From Takakia lepidozioides (taxonomy: Eukaryota; Streptophyta; Takakiopsida; Takakiales; Takakiaceae), in NCBI GenBank assembly GCA_030704615.1, contig CM060734.1, forward strand, positions 17,298,001-17,362,000: 64,000 bases of DNA, in the 5' to 3' direction. The notes under the pieces are model-generated. The model saw only the letters and a list, made by a program, of their open reading frames with translations. It searched no databases and was not told the origin of the DNA. Shown piece by piece: positions 45,475 through 56,704 of the stretch. The translations under genes were made by a program, and so were the position numbers. Each line of letters begins with the position of its first letter. Position 1 is the first letter of the stretch.

Positions 45475-45840
45475 TGGAAAAATGGCGCCGAATTTCTCTT
45501 TTTGGGGCCGAAAACTCGCTAAGTCCCAACATGCACTGGTACCTGTGTTTGGGAAAATGGCGCCGAATTTCTCTTTTTGGGGCCGAAAACTGGCTAAGTC
45601 CCAACATGCACTGGTACCGTGTCTGGAAAAATGGCGCCGAATTTCTCTTTTTTGGGCCGAAAACTGGCTAAGTCCGAACATGCACTGGAAAAATGACGCC
45701 AAATTACCTGTCATGAGGGGACCTATAGCCGCGGAATTCGGCACCATTTTTCGCTAGAGAGACCTATTGCCGCGAAATACGTCGCCATTTTTTCAGGTTA
45801 CGGACCCTATTACCGCGAAATTCGGCGCCATATTTGCACA
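45475..45840. repeat. Palindrome array 3 of MULE-A
   Basis: Three and a half direct units with AAATGGCGCCGAATTTCTCT, GGGGCCGAAAACTGGCTAAG and CATGCACTGG, then three inverted units (GAATTCGGCACCATTTTTC, TACGTCGCCATTTTTTC, AAATTCGGCGCCATATTTG). It lies between the transposase stop and the right TIR. The core agrees with arrays 1 and 2. Confidence 0.85.
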
Positions 45841-45854
45841 TGTCGCTGGGAATT

Positions 45855-46085
45855 GGCATGAGCGGAAGACGAAATATCATGAGCACAACTGTCAAAAGTG
45901 CAATTTTCCCTTCAAGGGGCCGAATAATATATTTGTTTTTTCTGACACATTGCATTAAATTATTGTTTTTTATTGTTTTTTATTTTCGAAATTTGTACTT
46001 CTGCTCATGAAAACCGATTGTGTTACTACTCTGCTCATGCCGCTCATGCCGCTCATGCCGCTCATGCTCATGAAATAGCAAACCT
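45855..46085 (-). repeat. Right terminal region of MULE-A
   Basis: Four CCGCTCATG-type repeats near 46030-46075 end in CATGAAATAGCAAACCT, the inverse of the left terminus. Scattered GAGCGG/CATGAGC copies further in (45856, 45885). Confidence 0.8.
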
Positions 46086-46094
46086 CCATATCCC

Positions 46095-46592
46095 TGCAGG
46101 CTGCTTAATCCTATTGATTAAGCCCAATCTACAATCTCTTAAGCATAAAAGATCTTAGTCGAAAGGACTGAAGCCTCTTGGTTCCTACAAGCAGATGGTT
46201 GTCAAGAGAAAACAAGAACTATTTTGAGATGATACACATTCTCACCATCTCACGTTCTCTCATAATGCACATTCCCTCCATCTCACATTCACTCTACACA
46301 GAGATACTTCGAATAGCATGGCTTTACTTCAGAGCTCATCACATCATCACAGAATCACTCTGAGTCCCTCTAAATACACATTGATCACTGATACTCATAC
46401 TGCACACCCTCTAAGTTGCGTGCAATCTTTTTATACTTTGCTCGAAAAAGCCGTTACAGCCTGCGGTCATTAATGACCGTTTGCCTAATTGCCTACGCAA
46501 CCTAAAAGGTTTGCTAAAAAGTGGCTTGTTGTAGTGGTCGTGAGCCATAGTGGTAAACGGTCCACTACTCCCTCTATTGGTTAAAGCCGATG
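46095..46592 (-). repeat. Gypsy-3 5' LTR, middle fragment
   Basis: Resumes after MULE-A with TGCAGGCTGCTTAATCC and matches 18556-19053 of the 3' LTR. It is interrupted at GCCGATG by the non-LTR element. Confidence 0.85.
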
Positions 46593-47211
46593 TAGATTTT
46601 AGACCTCTGCGGGCCTTGACAAATTAAGGGGGAGTCGTGAGCGATGTCTTTATCAGGGTTGCATTCGGTAGTATTGATGTGAATGTGAGGTAAGGAGAGC
46701 GGGTAAGGAATATGGCGGGCATCTGGGAGTTGTGTCTGGGAGACATGTTGCTGGTGAATGTGTGTCAGGTAGTTAGTGTTGGTTTGTTTATGGAACGTAG
46801 TGAGGAGGGCGAGGTTGTGGATGGGGTCACAGTTGTCGTGTGACTCAAAAAGGTCGTCCTCAATTTGCCAACTGTTGTCATTTGAGGAAAAACCGGCCCA
46901 TTTGCAAGGTAGTACGTATCTAGGCATGTAGCGCCAAACGCGTCAGTTGATGTCTGGGTTCTAACCCCGAGAATGTCTTCAATGATGAAGGCGGTGGGGT
47001 TGTTAGGGGTGGCACTAGAAGTGGGAAAACTAGGTGGGGGAGGAGGGGTGATTAGATTGTCCTCGATGCTGTTAGAAGTTGGGGAGAGGGTGGGGGAGAT
47101 TTGAGTGTGCGAGTGAGGGGGTGAGGGGCTAGCGGGGTCATGACTAGGAATCGGGGGTATGTGGTGAGGAGTAGGAGGGGCAGGGGGCTGTGGCGAGGGT
47201 CGGTGGTACAA
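46574..47211 (-). pseudogene. Chromodomain-like C-terminus of the non-LTR element
   Basis: AFIIEDILGVRTQT then, after a frame change near 46935, RYVLPCKWAGFSSNDNSWQI and EDDLFES. This follows the chromodomain pattern: hydrophobic strand with 'I.d.R', Y-x-V-x-W-x-G, and NTW-x-x-E. It follows a long Pro/Ser-rich linker. Chromodomains are best known at the end of chromovirus integrase; here it lies downstream of a non-LTR RT on the same strand. Confidence 0.5.
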
Positions 47212-47535
47212 GTATCACCGGCATGGGAGGATTTAAGCATTTGTAGGATAGAGGAGGTGGGGGCGGTTCGATAGGCGGGTAGTAGGTCTTGTGGACTGTG
47301 GGGGAAAAGAAGATAGGGTAGGTCATATGCAAGGGTAAGTGAGGCTGACAGGTTTTGGTAGTGGCTCTGGAGTGTTTGAGAGTGAATTCTCCGGGGGTCA
47401 AGAGGCGGTTGCCTGTGGCTGTGGTGAGCTAGGTGAGGGTCGTGATGTGTCGCCCTTTGAAATATTTGATGATAAGTGTTTTTTGGCGGGGGAATTTGCG
47501 TTCGAACTGAGAGAGGAAAGGGATAGTAAGCCAGG

Positions 47536-49474
47536 TGTAGTGTGAAAAGAAGGGGGCATAAATCCCCTTCTAGTTAACTCCTAAATTGTTCCTTACCCAA
47601 ATATACACTTACTGCCCTATGGCTCACACCACAATTAACTACTTCTACTCTATTCATGATCAGAGATTGGGTACCCTCATCCACGCCGCAGCGGAAGAGA
47701 AGACATGGACAGGGGTTGAGAAGTTTCTATAATTTGTAACTTGGCTCATTTGTAAACAGGGGATTGCATATGCCAGGGTTCTGTTTCCTAAATGTTTCAA
47801 GACATACATTATCACAAAATCAGGTTAGCCAACACCCATGAAGGGCAATCCCTTAATAATACTGGTAGGCCAGTTCCATGAAATACACATCAAGTTTTAT
47901 GGTCACTGGTTCAACTACAACCAGCTCCGAGTTCTCCACACACATAGCCTCACTTTGATGATCCGCCATTCCTCTTTCAAGATCTCTTTTCCCCATCCCT
48001 TTGATTCAAGGACATATGACACTTTCAACCCTCTCAATCCCTTCTTGCAGATACAAAATGGGCTACCAATAATCACCCTCAAGTGATCTTCTCTGTTGCA
48101 GGCCTCAGCCCCTGCATGCTTCTAAGTAATCATGCAATCAGCAGCCAACAGGTTTACTTCCACCTGATTCATTCTCTCTGAAAATGCTACTGCCTAACCT
48201 AATAACATGCATGTTGCCCTCATTGTAGGTCATGGGCACTTCTTCTTTACTCTACCTCATTCACATCCTCCCAAAACAGAAAGCATCCTATGTTTAAGAA
48301 CTGACTTCCCAACTTCTTGTAGCACTCCACATAACTTCCACCCTGCCTCACTTTCTCTCTACCACCAGGACTGGTATGAATTCCAGAAGTCTCCATTCCA
48401 TTTGCCAAAATCTTTTTCTATCTCCCTCATTTCCATTGAGAGTATCTCTACCAAAATTCCATAGCAACTATCCCTAAGTCAGAGAGGAGGAAATGCATCT
48501 ACGAACTTAGCTCTCTTATACTCCAGCTGAAGCGGTGGGATTGCCTGCCCGAGATGGCACCTCACCATCTCTATCAGCAGCTACCCTAACTCCTCTTGTC
48601 GTCTAAATGCCACGTTGTAAAAACAAAGATCTATGCATGTCAAATCCTGTCATTGCTCTGCCACTCCAGCTTTCAGATATTCGTCGATTCAAGCGTTCAG
48701 TGAGTCATGATGGCACTGTTTCAGCCTATGGCAGTAACCCTGTCGCTTGCCAACTAACTACCCTATCCTTCTATGCATGCAATTCTTCCTTACGAATTGA
48801 CATGGTCCTATAGCAAGAAGACACAAAGCAGCTAGAAACTTTTGATTACAGATAACTTGAGTTGGCATCCAGCCAACACTCCACATGCCTTATCCCCTCC
48901 ATTGATTGTGCCCAGACTCTCTTCCTTGTACTTCCGGCAGCTGGCCGTTTTCCTTGCTTGCTCATCTGCCCATAACTGTTATCTTCAAGACAATGGCGGC
49001 AGCGGTGGTGCACCGCTCTCATCACATGCTCAGCCTTCAGAATTGATCAATACTACGAAGAAGGCGGCACCGCTTCCCCTTGCACAGAATGCCAAGCAAG
49101 AGCCCTTAACGTCGCCCTTTAAAGCAAGCTGATTCCCCTTGCGTAGGTGGAACTTTCTAAGACATACTGTGCTGCCAACACCACTGCAGCAGCTGCGAAA
49201 AGTTGCCCGCAATCTTCCCCTTCGTTTTTCACAGCCCGAGCTTCTAGGTTTAAACATCATCGATGAAAATCATTCATCCTAGGGATGAAAAGGCGCATGT
49301 CATAACTTAGCCATATTTTGTCCTGGCAGAGCAATAGCATAGTGTTCCCATGGAATTACCTGTAGTCATGGATAATTCCTTCCCCTCATTAGCACCAGGG
49401 CACTCCCTTTGTAGCAATGCCGAATCCTGATGCCAAACAAAATTTCAATTTTACTCCCCTGCATTCACACTACA
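47536..49474 (+). repeat. Repeat C: solo-LTR-like element, 1.94 kb
   Basis: Same ends as A and B (TGTAGTGTGAA...TTCACACTACA) and flanked by CAGG on both sides (47532-47535, 49475-49478). It is shorter and clearly more diverged than A and B, so an older or different subfamily. Noncoding. Confidence 0.7.
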
Positions 49475-49482
49475 CAGGCCTG

Positions 49483-50171
49483 TTCGAGGGGAGATGAGGA
49501 TTTGGGGTAGTCAAGGAGATTGGTTTGCACACTGGTTTCATCTAGCGGAGTATGAGTAGGGAGGGGCGATAGGGGAATGTAGACAAGACTGTGAATGTAG
49601 GAAGGGTAGTGAGTTGGAGGCCAGGTGTTTGAGTAGCCCACGGTAGATGAGACCTAGACGACCGGGGTCGTTGAGGGCTTCTAATAGTTGGGAGCCAAGG
49701 GTGCGCATATATGATTTTATTAAAGGACTAGTACCAATGCCGTAGCTGTCCGTGGAAGTTGGGTGAGAGCATTGGGAGTGCTAGTTGGAAGACCACAACT
49801 GCGCTTAGTGAGTTGGATGATTTGTCTGTCAATCTGGATGATGTCAGGGAGGGAGAAGGGAGCTGCATGGAAGGAGTATTGGACTTGTGGTTTTAGGACT
49901 GATTGTATGAGGGTTAGTTTAGGCCTGATGGCTATGGGGGCTTTGAGGAGAGCCAGAGCCTGTGTATTCCGTGGAGCTGCTAGTATAAATATTGCCAATA
50001 TGTTGTATAGCGTCTAATGGGTAGCCTAGGTCTGTCATAATGGCGAGTAGTCGTGGTCTAAGGAGTCGAAAGCATTTTTGAAATCGATATATAGGAGATA
50101 TATATCTTGTTTTGTGAGTTTGGTGTCTTCTAGGGCAGATAACACAGATTGTATTTGTCATGGTTTTAGTC
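49483..50171 (-). pseudogene. Reverse transcriptase remnant of the non-LTR element
   Basis: VLSALEDTKLTKQDIYLLYI continues to DFKNAFDSLDHD, then a shift to MTDLGYPLDAIQHIGNIYTS. A deletion joins this to LALLKAPIAIRPKLTLIQSV and QIIQLTKRSCGLPTSTPNAL. The FADD/YADD catalytic block is lost in the deletion. Confidence 0.65.
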
Positions 50172-50377
50172 ATGTGACCGTGTGATATCGTGGTTCACGG
50201 CTCACGGTTACTACACTACCCACTACTGCTCTCGTGGTAATGTACCCTTGTCCCGCCATTGGCTAAGTACCGCGTACTTAGCCGTCTCTGCCTGTGGCTC
50301 AGGTAGTGTACGTCCATCACTACACGGTATGTCCCGTTGTGACCCTCGTTGTCTGTTCCTCGTAGCATAGCCGTTAT
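50172..50377 (-). repeat. Gypsy-3 5' LTR, outer fragment
   Basis: Matches 19060-19267 and ends in the LTR terminus TTATCA; beyond it gypsy-4 LTR sequence resumes. Confidence 0.85.
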
Positions 50378-51156
50378 CAGGTAGACAGGCTTACACAGCC
50401 AGTCACAGCCCGTCACAGTCTATCACAGCTTGACACAACTTCGCACAGTCAGACACAGCACGACACAGCCCGACACAGCTTCACACAGCCAATCACAGCC
50501 CGACACAGTCCGACACAGCCAGTCACAGCGTACATAGGGAACAATTATCATTGGCAGGGAATGACGTGTGGGAACGACATCTGCAGGGGAAACATGTTAC
50601 TTCTTGGGGTGACAGTTAGTTAGTTAGGTGGTTAGAACAGCTTGCATGTAGATGAGGCAGAGCAGCAACGAAGGAGGGATCACTTCTTGGGAGAGCGACT
50701 TGATCAGAGGGAGAGGAGATGAAGCGGAGAGTGGGAAACAACGAAGATAGGAAGATGACTTGGTCGATGCTTAATTCATGCAAGCTGCAGAATCATACAG
50801 TAGAGCAGATTAGGGACACCATGGCATTGGCCTGATACCTGATAAATCTTAATCTGATACTTATTCGATACAAACACATTGTGTAGAGAGACATGAGTGA
50901 AGTTGTGGAATGAATGGATGAGTAAATGGAATCTGGTAGTTACTGAAGTAATCCGATGCTTCAGTATACACAGTAAGGTAATTTGCTAACATGAAGGCAA
51001 GAAGAAATACAAATAGGAAGCACAACCATGATACACTAGCTGTAGGTCATGACTGATTGTTCTGAGATGGCTGAGTGCTTAGAGATATCCAACTCGTCTA
51101 TCTTGGAGTTTCCACCTCGGATAGCGAATGGATGGGCTAGTAAAAGCCGCTCGACA
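50378..51156 (+). repeat. Gypsy-4 5' LTR, right part
   Basis: From GGTAGACAGGCTTACACAGC to CTCGACA, including the CACAGCC-type tandem array (50385-50530). Homologous to 10668-11505 inverted. Confidence 0.8.
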
Positions 51157-51744
51157 TTTGGCAACATTTCCTGGAAACTGGGTCATGAACAACCAGATGT
51201 GATAGGCATCTGGTGGGATCATGGTGGTTGGAAAATTAAAGAATTTGATGTGAATCAAATTCCCTGTGGAACTGAGAAGGAAAGATTGTCCAAACAATTC
51301 TTTCAGAGGTTCTTGGAATTGCCAGACGGTTGTAAAGAAAACATTCTTAAGAGAGTGCATGATGCTGACCCTGAGTGGGGTCTGCTGAAATGAGTGATAA
51401 AGATTTATCAGGTGGCCTGTAGAGGGAGAGCAAGTTGGTTACTAACACTGGTTTATGTGATAGCATTGCTATCCATTAAGTGAGTAGAGTTCGAAGGTTG
51501 GGAGGAAAGGAAAGTGAATGTTTATACTCATATGCATGAAGAGCTTGTACTGGTAAAGAATTGGATTCCTAAGGATATCTTGTGGATCAAACTGACACCA
51601 AGAACAGCTTTTCAGACGTGCTTGCCATATGGATATATGGTAACAGAGACCTCTAGTATAGCCAAGGGTGCATTGAAGCTTGAAAGAAATCCGGGCATAT
51701 ACGAGAGATACTACAGGAAAGAGTTTTGGTTATTGCCTCATTAA
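51049..51744 (+). pseudogene. Leader ORF of gypsy-4
   Basis: MTDCSEMAECLEISNSSILE through WWDHGGWKIKEFDVNQIPCG, then a stop at 51391 and a shift, and in another frame MNVYTHMHEELVLVKNWIPK to GIYERYYRKEFWLLPH. Same protein as gypsy-2 (10125-10775), which is intact. Confidence 0.65.
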
Positions 51745-51764
51745 AGATATGAAAGACATGGGAC

Positions 51765-54228
51765 ATGAGTGATGAAAGAGAAGCTAGACTCCAGAGATAT
51801 TCAGCAAAAAGAGAAAGTTATCTGAAACCTAATTATCCATATCTTTGGGCGAGAGGAATAGACATAGGGGAATCATCTGGACCTCTCACACCATTAAGAT
51901 CAGAGAGTACATCACCCATACCGGAAGAACTAGAGTTGGATGCCACTCCTTCTTATTCTTTACAAGAAAGATTAAGGGATTTGGTACAGGAAGAAGATCA
52001 GCCACGAGGGAGAGATATGAGGTACATCCCTCGATAAAAGATTTGACAGAAATCTTTGATAAGAGTTGGCATGGAACACCAAAAGCAGGAACTCTAGTTT
52101 CTGAAACGGAAGACAAAGAAGGAGGGGATGATGTGGCAGAGCCAACAGAGAGTTCAGATTCTCCAACACCATTGCAATTGAGTTATATGAGTGAGGAAGA
52201 AGAAACCCAAGGGCAAAACTTGGAAGCTGAAAACAGAGAGAAGAAATTGTAAGATGAAGAGTATGAAGAAGTAGACCCAACAGTTGAGGTTGAGACTATG
52301 ACCAGGACATCCCAACCTGTTGGACCTGGAACAAGTGGAGCACTTGGATCACAGGCCAACAAAGGTGTCGGCTCAGGGGGATCAGGCGGGCAGCCTGGAT
52401 CTAGCTCTGGGGAGACAGGAAGTGTGGGAAGTAGTGCAACTGGAGCTGGGAATACTGTGAATATAGTGGGGCCAGTAGCAAGGAGTGCTCAGGGGCCAGC
52501 ACCTGGTGGGAGTTCCACCACTACTACAACAGGTCCTTAAGGACCAACACCAGCAGGGGGACTAGCACCTATCAGTGGGCAGGGTGTAGGGCCACAGATG
52601 GCGGTACAACCAACACGGGAAAAACCACCTTTTCCAATATATGCAGGAAAAGGGGATCCCGATGTACACATCAGCCAATTTGACCACATGTGTATTGTGA
52701 ACAATGAAAATGGCGATGATGCCAAGATGAGACTGTTTCCATGTTCACTTATTAAGAAAGCAAGTGAATGGTATGCAAGATTCCTTGATAATCATTTCCT
52801 GACATGGAATGGCCTTAGTACGGCATTCCGAAATAGGTTCAGGACAAGCAATACCGAGGACGAAGTGTATGGAAGTTTACAAAAGTTAAGGCAAAAGAAG
52901 CATGAAACTGTTGAAGAGTACATGGAAAAGATGGAATTAATGATGAAGAAGCTAGCTGTTGTACCAGCACCAGGGTTACAGAAGACTTGGTTTGTGAGTG
53001 GACTAAGACCAGAGTTGCAAAAGAAAGTGGATATGCTACCCCATAATACAGTGGAGGAGGCATTTGAAACAGCTAACATAATTGAGCAATTGGGAATGCT
53101 CGGGAGAGAGAGAAAAGGGATGATGAGGACTCTGAGGAGGAGTCAGATGAGGAAGAAGAGCAAGAGCTCAAGAGGAAGAGTAAGAAGAGGGAAAACTATG
53201 AGAAAAGATTGGAAGAGATCTTGAAGAAGTATGCCACAGAGGCTGCAACACATTGGAGGAAAGGTGTTTGGTGTGCAAAATGCCAGAATGAAGGCCATAC
53301 CACAGCTGAATGCCACATGAAGGAGAAACATTGTACTATCTATAAAATGGATAACCATTCTACTGAGAATTGTTATTACAATAGAAGGACGGCTGCAAGA
53401 GAACCTAGGCAAGTAAGGGTGCATCAAGTGCAGCCCCAGCCAAGAAGAAACAGTGATCAAGACCACTATGGTAGGCCTGGTGGTTATAACAATGGTATGG
53501 AAGGGAGAGGTAATCCAAGAGGGAATTACCAAGGCAATTCTAGAGGCAACTATCAGGGTAATTCAAGGGGGAATTACCAGCCAGGGAATCAGGATTATAG
53601 AATTAATCCTAGAGCAGATCAAGGGCGAGGACCCAATGGTGAAGAACTGTGTTACTATTGTAATCAGACAGGACATCGCAAGGCAGCATGTCCATTTTGG
53701 ATCAGACACCAGAATGAGATGAGAGCTCCTGTGAATGAAGGCCCAGTGGTGGCAGTTCACAGGGTTAGGCCATGTTTTGTACCAGAAGTGAGTACGATGA
53801 TAGTAACCAGAAGCAAAGCTAAACTAATACCTCCAGTAGATGAGGAAGATGATGATAATGAAGATGGCAGTGATGTGCCTGAAGATGATGAGGCTTGGAG
53901 AGATGAGAAGGAACTACACAAGGAAGTGGCTGATACCATAAGGGAAATGCAGAAGAGTACTGATATCGCTATGGCAGATTCCTTTGATTCTGAAAGAGAA
54001 GATGAAGTGAGTGAAGATGAAGTGAAGAAAGAAGCTGCACAAGTGCAGAGTAATGAAGGGACTTTGGCTGAAGTAATATGCCAGTCCAAGCGGAGATTGG
54101 AGATTACCATTGGACAGCTATTGGCTGTGGCACCTCATTGTAGGCACAGACTGTATCAAGCAATCAATCAGATTGCCCATGTGACAGGGAAACACAGCCT
54201 GAACAACAAGGTGACAAGCTTACTGTGA
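51765..54228 (+). pseudogene. gag: gag and zinc knuckles of gypsy-4
   Basis: MSDEREARLQRYSAKRESYL, acidic linker, SEEEETQG, Gly-rich linker, capsid-like DVHISQFDHMCIVNNENGDD and KKHETVEEYMEKMELMMKKL. A frame change at about 53110 leads to CAKCQNEGHTTAEC, CTIYKMDNHSTENC (one Cys replaced by Tyr), GNSRGNYQ repeats and CYYCNQTGHRKAAC. Ends in AEITIGQLLAVAPHCRHRLY-like sequence before breaks at 54228. Confidence 0.8.
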
Positions 54229-54965
54229 AGCCAGAGGGCGAGAAACAGTCAGGGACTTTGGATTCTATGCCATAGAGAATTGGAAGCCCTGACTGATTGT
54301 ACTGATAGATAGGGGCTCGGGAGTGAATATTATGACAGACCAATTAAGGCAGAAGCTTGGTCTAAATAGTATGAAACCAGCCCCATTCACAGTAACGATG
54401 GCAGATCAAAGAAGTGTTCAGCCATTAGGCTTGATAAGATGAATTAAGATACAGATTCAAAAGATGATTTTTAAGATCACAGTTACTGTGTTGAAAATAG
54501 ATGATGTCATGGAAGCTTACTCTTTATTGTTGGGTTGACCATGGCTGAAACAGGCCAGGGTATTCCATGACTGGAATTCCCAGTTACTGACTGTGCATGA
54601 TGGGAAGCACAAGATACAGGTCACCACTAAGAAATCTAGTAGGCTACCTGCTACCAGGAAGACCTCGTGGAGTTAGAGAGTATGACTGGAGGGGAGGACT
54701 TGATGAGGAGCAGGAAGCTACCCTGTTTGCTGCACACCCAGATTGGGAGCAAATTGCAGAAATGCAACTGGGAGGCCTAAGTTGTTTAAAATGTATCTGC
54801 TGTGGTGTAGTAACAGCAACACCAATTGAGGGTGAAACAAGCAGTTACCCAACACATTTCTATGAAGAAAGAGAGGGAGAAATGGAAATCCTAGAAGAAC
54901 CAGCCACTGTGAGTTTACAGGATGAAATAGTGACTGGTTGGACAATCACAGCTGATGAGCAGTGA
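54229..54965 (+). pseudogene. pol: Protease and linker of gypsy-4
   Basis: Fragments GSGVNIMTDQLRQKLGLNSM, MADQRSVQPLGLI and LLG-stop-PWLKQ in changing frames, then TTLFAAHPDWEQIAEMQLGG-like linker and VTGWTITADEQ. The catalytic Asp codon region (54295-54315) is disrupted by a TAG. Confidence 0.65.
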
Positions 54966-55061
54966 GAGAAGTGAATGTGGGAACTAAGGAGGAAGGAAGA
55001 GATGAGAATGGTGAAAGTAGGGGCTGATTTGGAGCCAAAATTCTTTGAGGAAGCTAAGAGT

Positions 55062-55870
55062 CGTTCATCAAATACAGAGATGTATTTGCTTGGAGCTATG
55101 AGGATCTGAAAGGGATACCACCTGAGATTTGCCAGCATAAGATTGAACTAGAACCAGGGTCGGTACCAATCAAACAGGCTAGGTACAGGATGAATCCTAA
55201 CTATGCACAGAAGGTTGGGGAAGAGATCAAGAAGCTGGCTGAGGCTAAGATCATATACCCGATAGAGTATACAACCTAGTTGTCACCCATTGTGATAGTT
55301 CCCAAGAAGAATGGTAAACTGAGAGTTTGTGTGAATTATAAGAAGCTGAATGCTTGTACAAAGAAATATCCCTTTCCCTTGTTATTCACAGAGGCTGTAT
55401 TGGACACTGTGGCTGGCCATGAGATGTACTCATTCATGGATGGCTTCAGTGGGTATAACCAAGTACAAGTGCAGAAGAAAGAAGAAAGAAGAAGACCGGG
55501 AAAGACAGCTTTAATCACAGACTGGGGTGCTTATGCATACAAAGTCATGCCTTTTGGACTTTGTAATGCACCAGCAACATTTCAGAGAGTGATAAGCGAA
55601 TCCTTCCATGAGTATCTGGATGATTTCATGCAAGTGTTCTTAGATGATTTCAGTGTGTACAGTTCTAAGAATGAGCACTTGCATAAATTGGAGTTATGCT
55701 TGGCCAAATGCAGGATGAGAGGTCTGGGTCTGAATCCAGAAAAATGTACTTTCTGTGTGAACTTAGGGGTAATTCTGGGACACATTGTGTGTAAGAAGGG
55801 ATTACTTGTGGACCCCAGAAAGACGGAGGCCATTAAAACGTCACCACCACCAAGAAATGTTAAAGTCTAA
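55062..55870 (+). pseudogene. pol: Reverse transcriptase of gypsy-4
   Basis: Pre-RT (SNTEMYLLGAMRI frames; RYRMNPNYAQKVGEEIKKLA), a TAG at 55279 near TTQWLSP, then LSPIVIVPKKNGKLRVCVNY, SFMDGFSGYNQVQ with a five-codon insertion KKEERRR, PFGLCNAPATFQRVISESF and QVFLDDFSVYS. The catalytic DD is kept. Confidence 0.8.
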
Positions 55871-55926
55871 GGAGATTCCTTGGACAAACCAGTTACTACA
55901 GAAGGTTTGTCAGACGGTATGCGCAG

Positions 55927-56565
55927 ATGGCAGCACCTTTGAGTAAGGTTCTAAAGAAGGATGCAGTGTTTACATGGACAACGGAATGTAAACAGGCTTT
56001 TGAGGAACTTACATTGTCAGTAAAAACTACACCTGTCCTGATTAACCCTCACTGGCACGTAGTATTTAATGTACACTGTGATGCCTCAGGAGAAGCATTG
56101 GGAGCTGTGTTAGCCCAAAATATCACTGGAAATATAGATTCACCTGTGTACTATGCAAGCAGGTTGTTGAACAGTGCTGAAAAGAACTATAGCACAACTG
56201 AAAGAGAAGCATTGGCAATGGTTTATGCAATCAAGAAATTCAGGCATTACCTATTGGGAAGAAAGTTCATGTTTTATGTGGATCATCAGGCTTTGATTTA
56301 TCTGGTGAACAAGTCTTTGATAAGTGGCAGGATAACAAGATGGTTAATAATCCTGCACGAGTTTGAATTCGAAGGTGTTTACAAGCCTGCCCGTTTGCAT
56401 CTTGTGGCAGATCACTTGTCACGCCTAACAACAGGAGAGGCCGCCACGGGAGTAGAAGACCCATTACCTGATACGAGTTTATTTGCAGTGGAGATTCAAG
56501 GAAGTGCAAATGATTGGTTAGATTGGCAGTGGCCAATCAGATACTACCTTACTCATGGTCAGTGC
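55927..56565 (+). pseudogene. pol: RNase H of gypsy-4, cut by MULE-B
   Basis: KDAVFTWTTECKQAFEELTL, CDASGEALGAVLAQNITG, YYASRLLNSAEKNYSTTERE, MFYVDHQALIYLVNKSLISG and HLVADHLSRLTTGEAATGVE. The following linker WQWPIRYYLTHG is cut at 56566. Confidence 0.8.
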
Positions 56566-56704
56566 GGGGGCTGCTATTTCATGAGCGGCATGAGCATGAG
56601 CGGGGAAAAAAAAAACATGAGCAGACCATTGTGAGTCCACGGAAATAGGGTTAGGAGGCACGGAAATAGGGTCATGTGAAGTTGGAATGTGGCACCAGTG
56701 GACT

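Larger units (their letters stand above)
32274..46085. mobile_element. MULE-A: 13.8-kb MULE with transposase, ParB/methyltransferase-like gene and palindrome arrays
   Basis: Left end GGGGGCTGCTATTTCATGAG; the right end read inversely is AGGTTTGCTATTTCATGAG, so the shared inverted core is TGCTATTTCATGAGC with further CATGAGCGG repeats inside both ends. CCATATCCC occurs at 32265-32273 and 46086-46094, and the uninterrupted LTR copy at 18539-18570 has it once, proving a 9-bp duplication as in Mutator-like elements. Contents: a minus-strand multi-exon gene (about 32.5-39.1 kb), a palindrome-rich spacer, a plus-strand SWIM transposase (41.7-45.3 kb) and three palindrome arrays. Confidence 0.9.
46593..50171 (-). 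mobile_element. Non-LTR (LINE-type) retrotransposon remnant with a chromodomain
   Basis: Sits inside the gypsy-3 LTR. Minus strand: the RT segment near 50,150-50,050 has YLLYIDFKNAFDSLDHD, the block-A motif of non-LTR RTs, then DLGYPLDAI with an internal deletion, and VLKPQVQYSFHAAPFSLPDI from the thumb region. Repeat C splits it. The 3' part encodes a Pro/Ser/Thr-rich region and a chromodomain-like segment. 5' truncated at 50171, as is common for LINEs. No poly(A) tail is obvious at the 3' end. Confidence 0.65.
18488..50377 (-). mobile_element. Gypsy-3: Ty3/gypsy retrotransposon with four nested insertions
   Basis: Near-complete minus-strand element inserted in the gypsy-4 LTR. Order: 5' LTR (50377 to 32115, split by MULE-A and a non-LTR element that carries repeat C), PBS, leader ORF, gag, protease, RT (split from PR by repeat B), RNase H, integrase, accessory ORFs, polypurine tract, 3' LTR. 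The reassembled 5' LTR is about 863 bp; the 3' LTR is 780 bp and lacks the terminal 84 bp present in the other. Multiple stops make it inactive. Confidence 0.85.
50378..56565 (+). mobile_element. Gypsy-4: Ty3/gypsy retrotransposon, body
   Basis: Plus strand. LTR (with 18344-18487), decayed PBS at 51159 (TGGCAACATTTCCTGGAAAC), leader ORF, gag, protease, RT and RNase H; then MULE-B interrupts and the rest is not seen. Same family as gypsy-1 and gypsy-2. Many stops and shifts. Confidence 0.85.

Noticed and set aside
46600-46640. AATTAAGGGGGAG near 46620 as a polypurine tract of another LTR element on the plus strand
   Set aside because: No LTR follows it and the neighbouring coding sequence is on the minus strand, reading toward this end.
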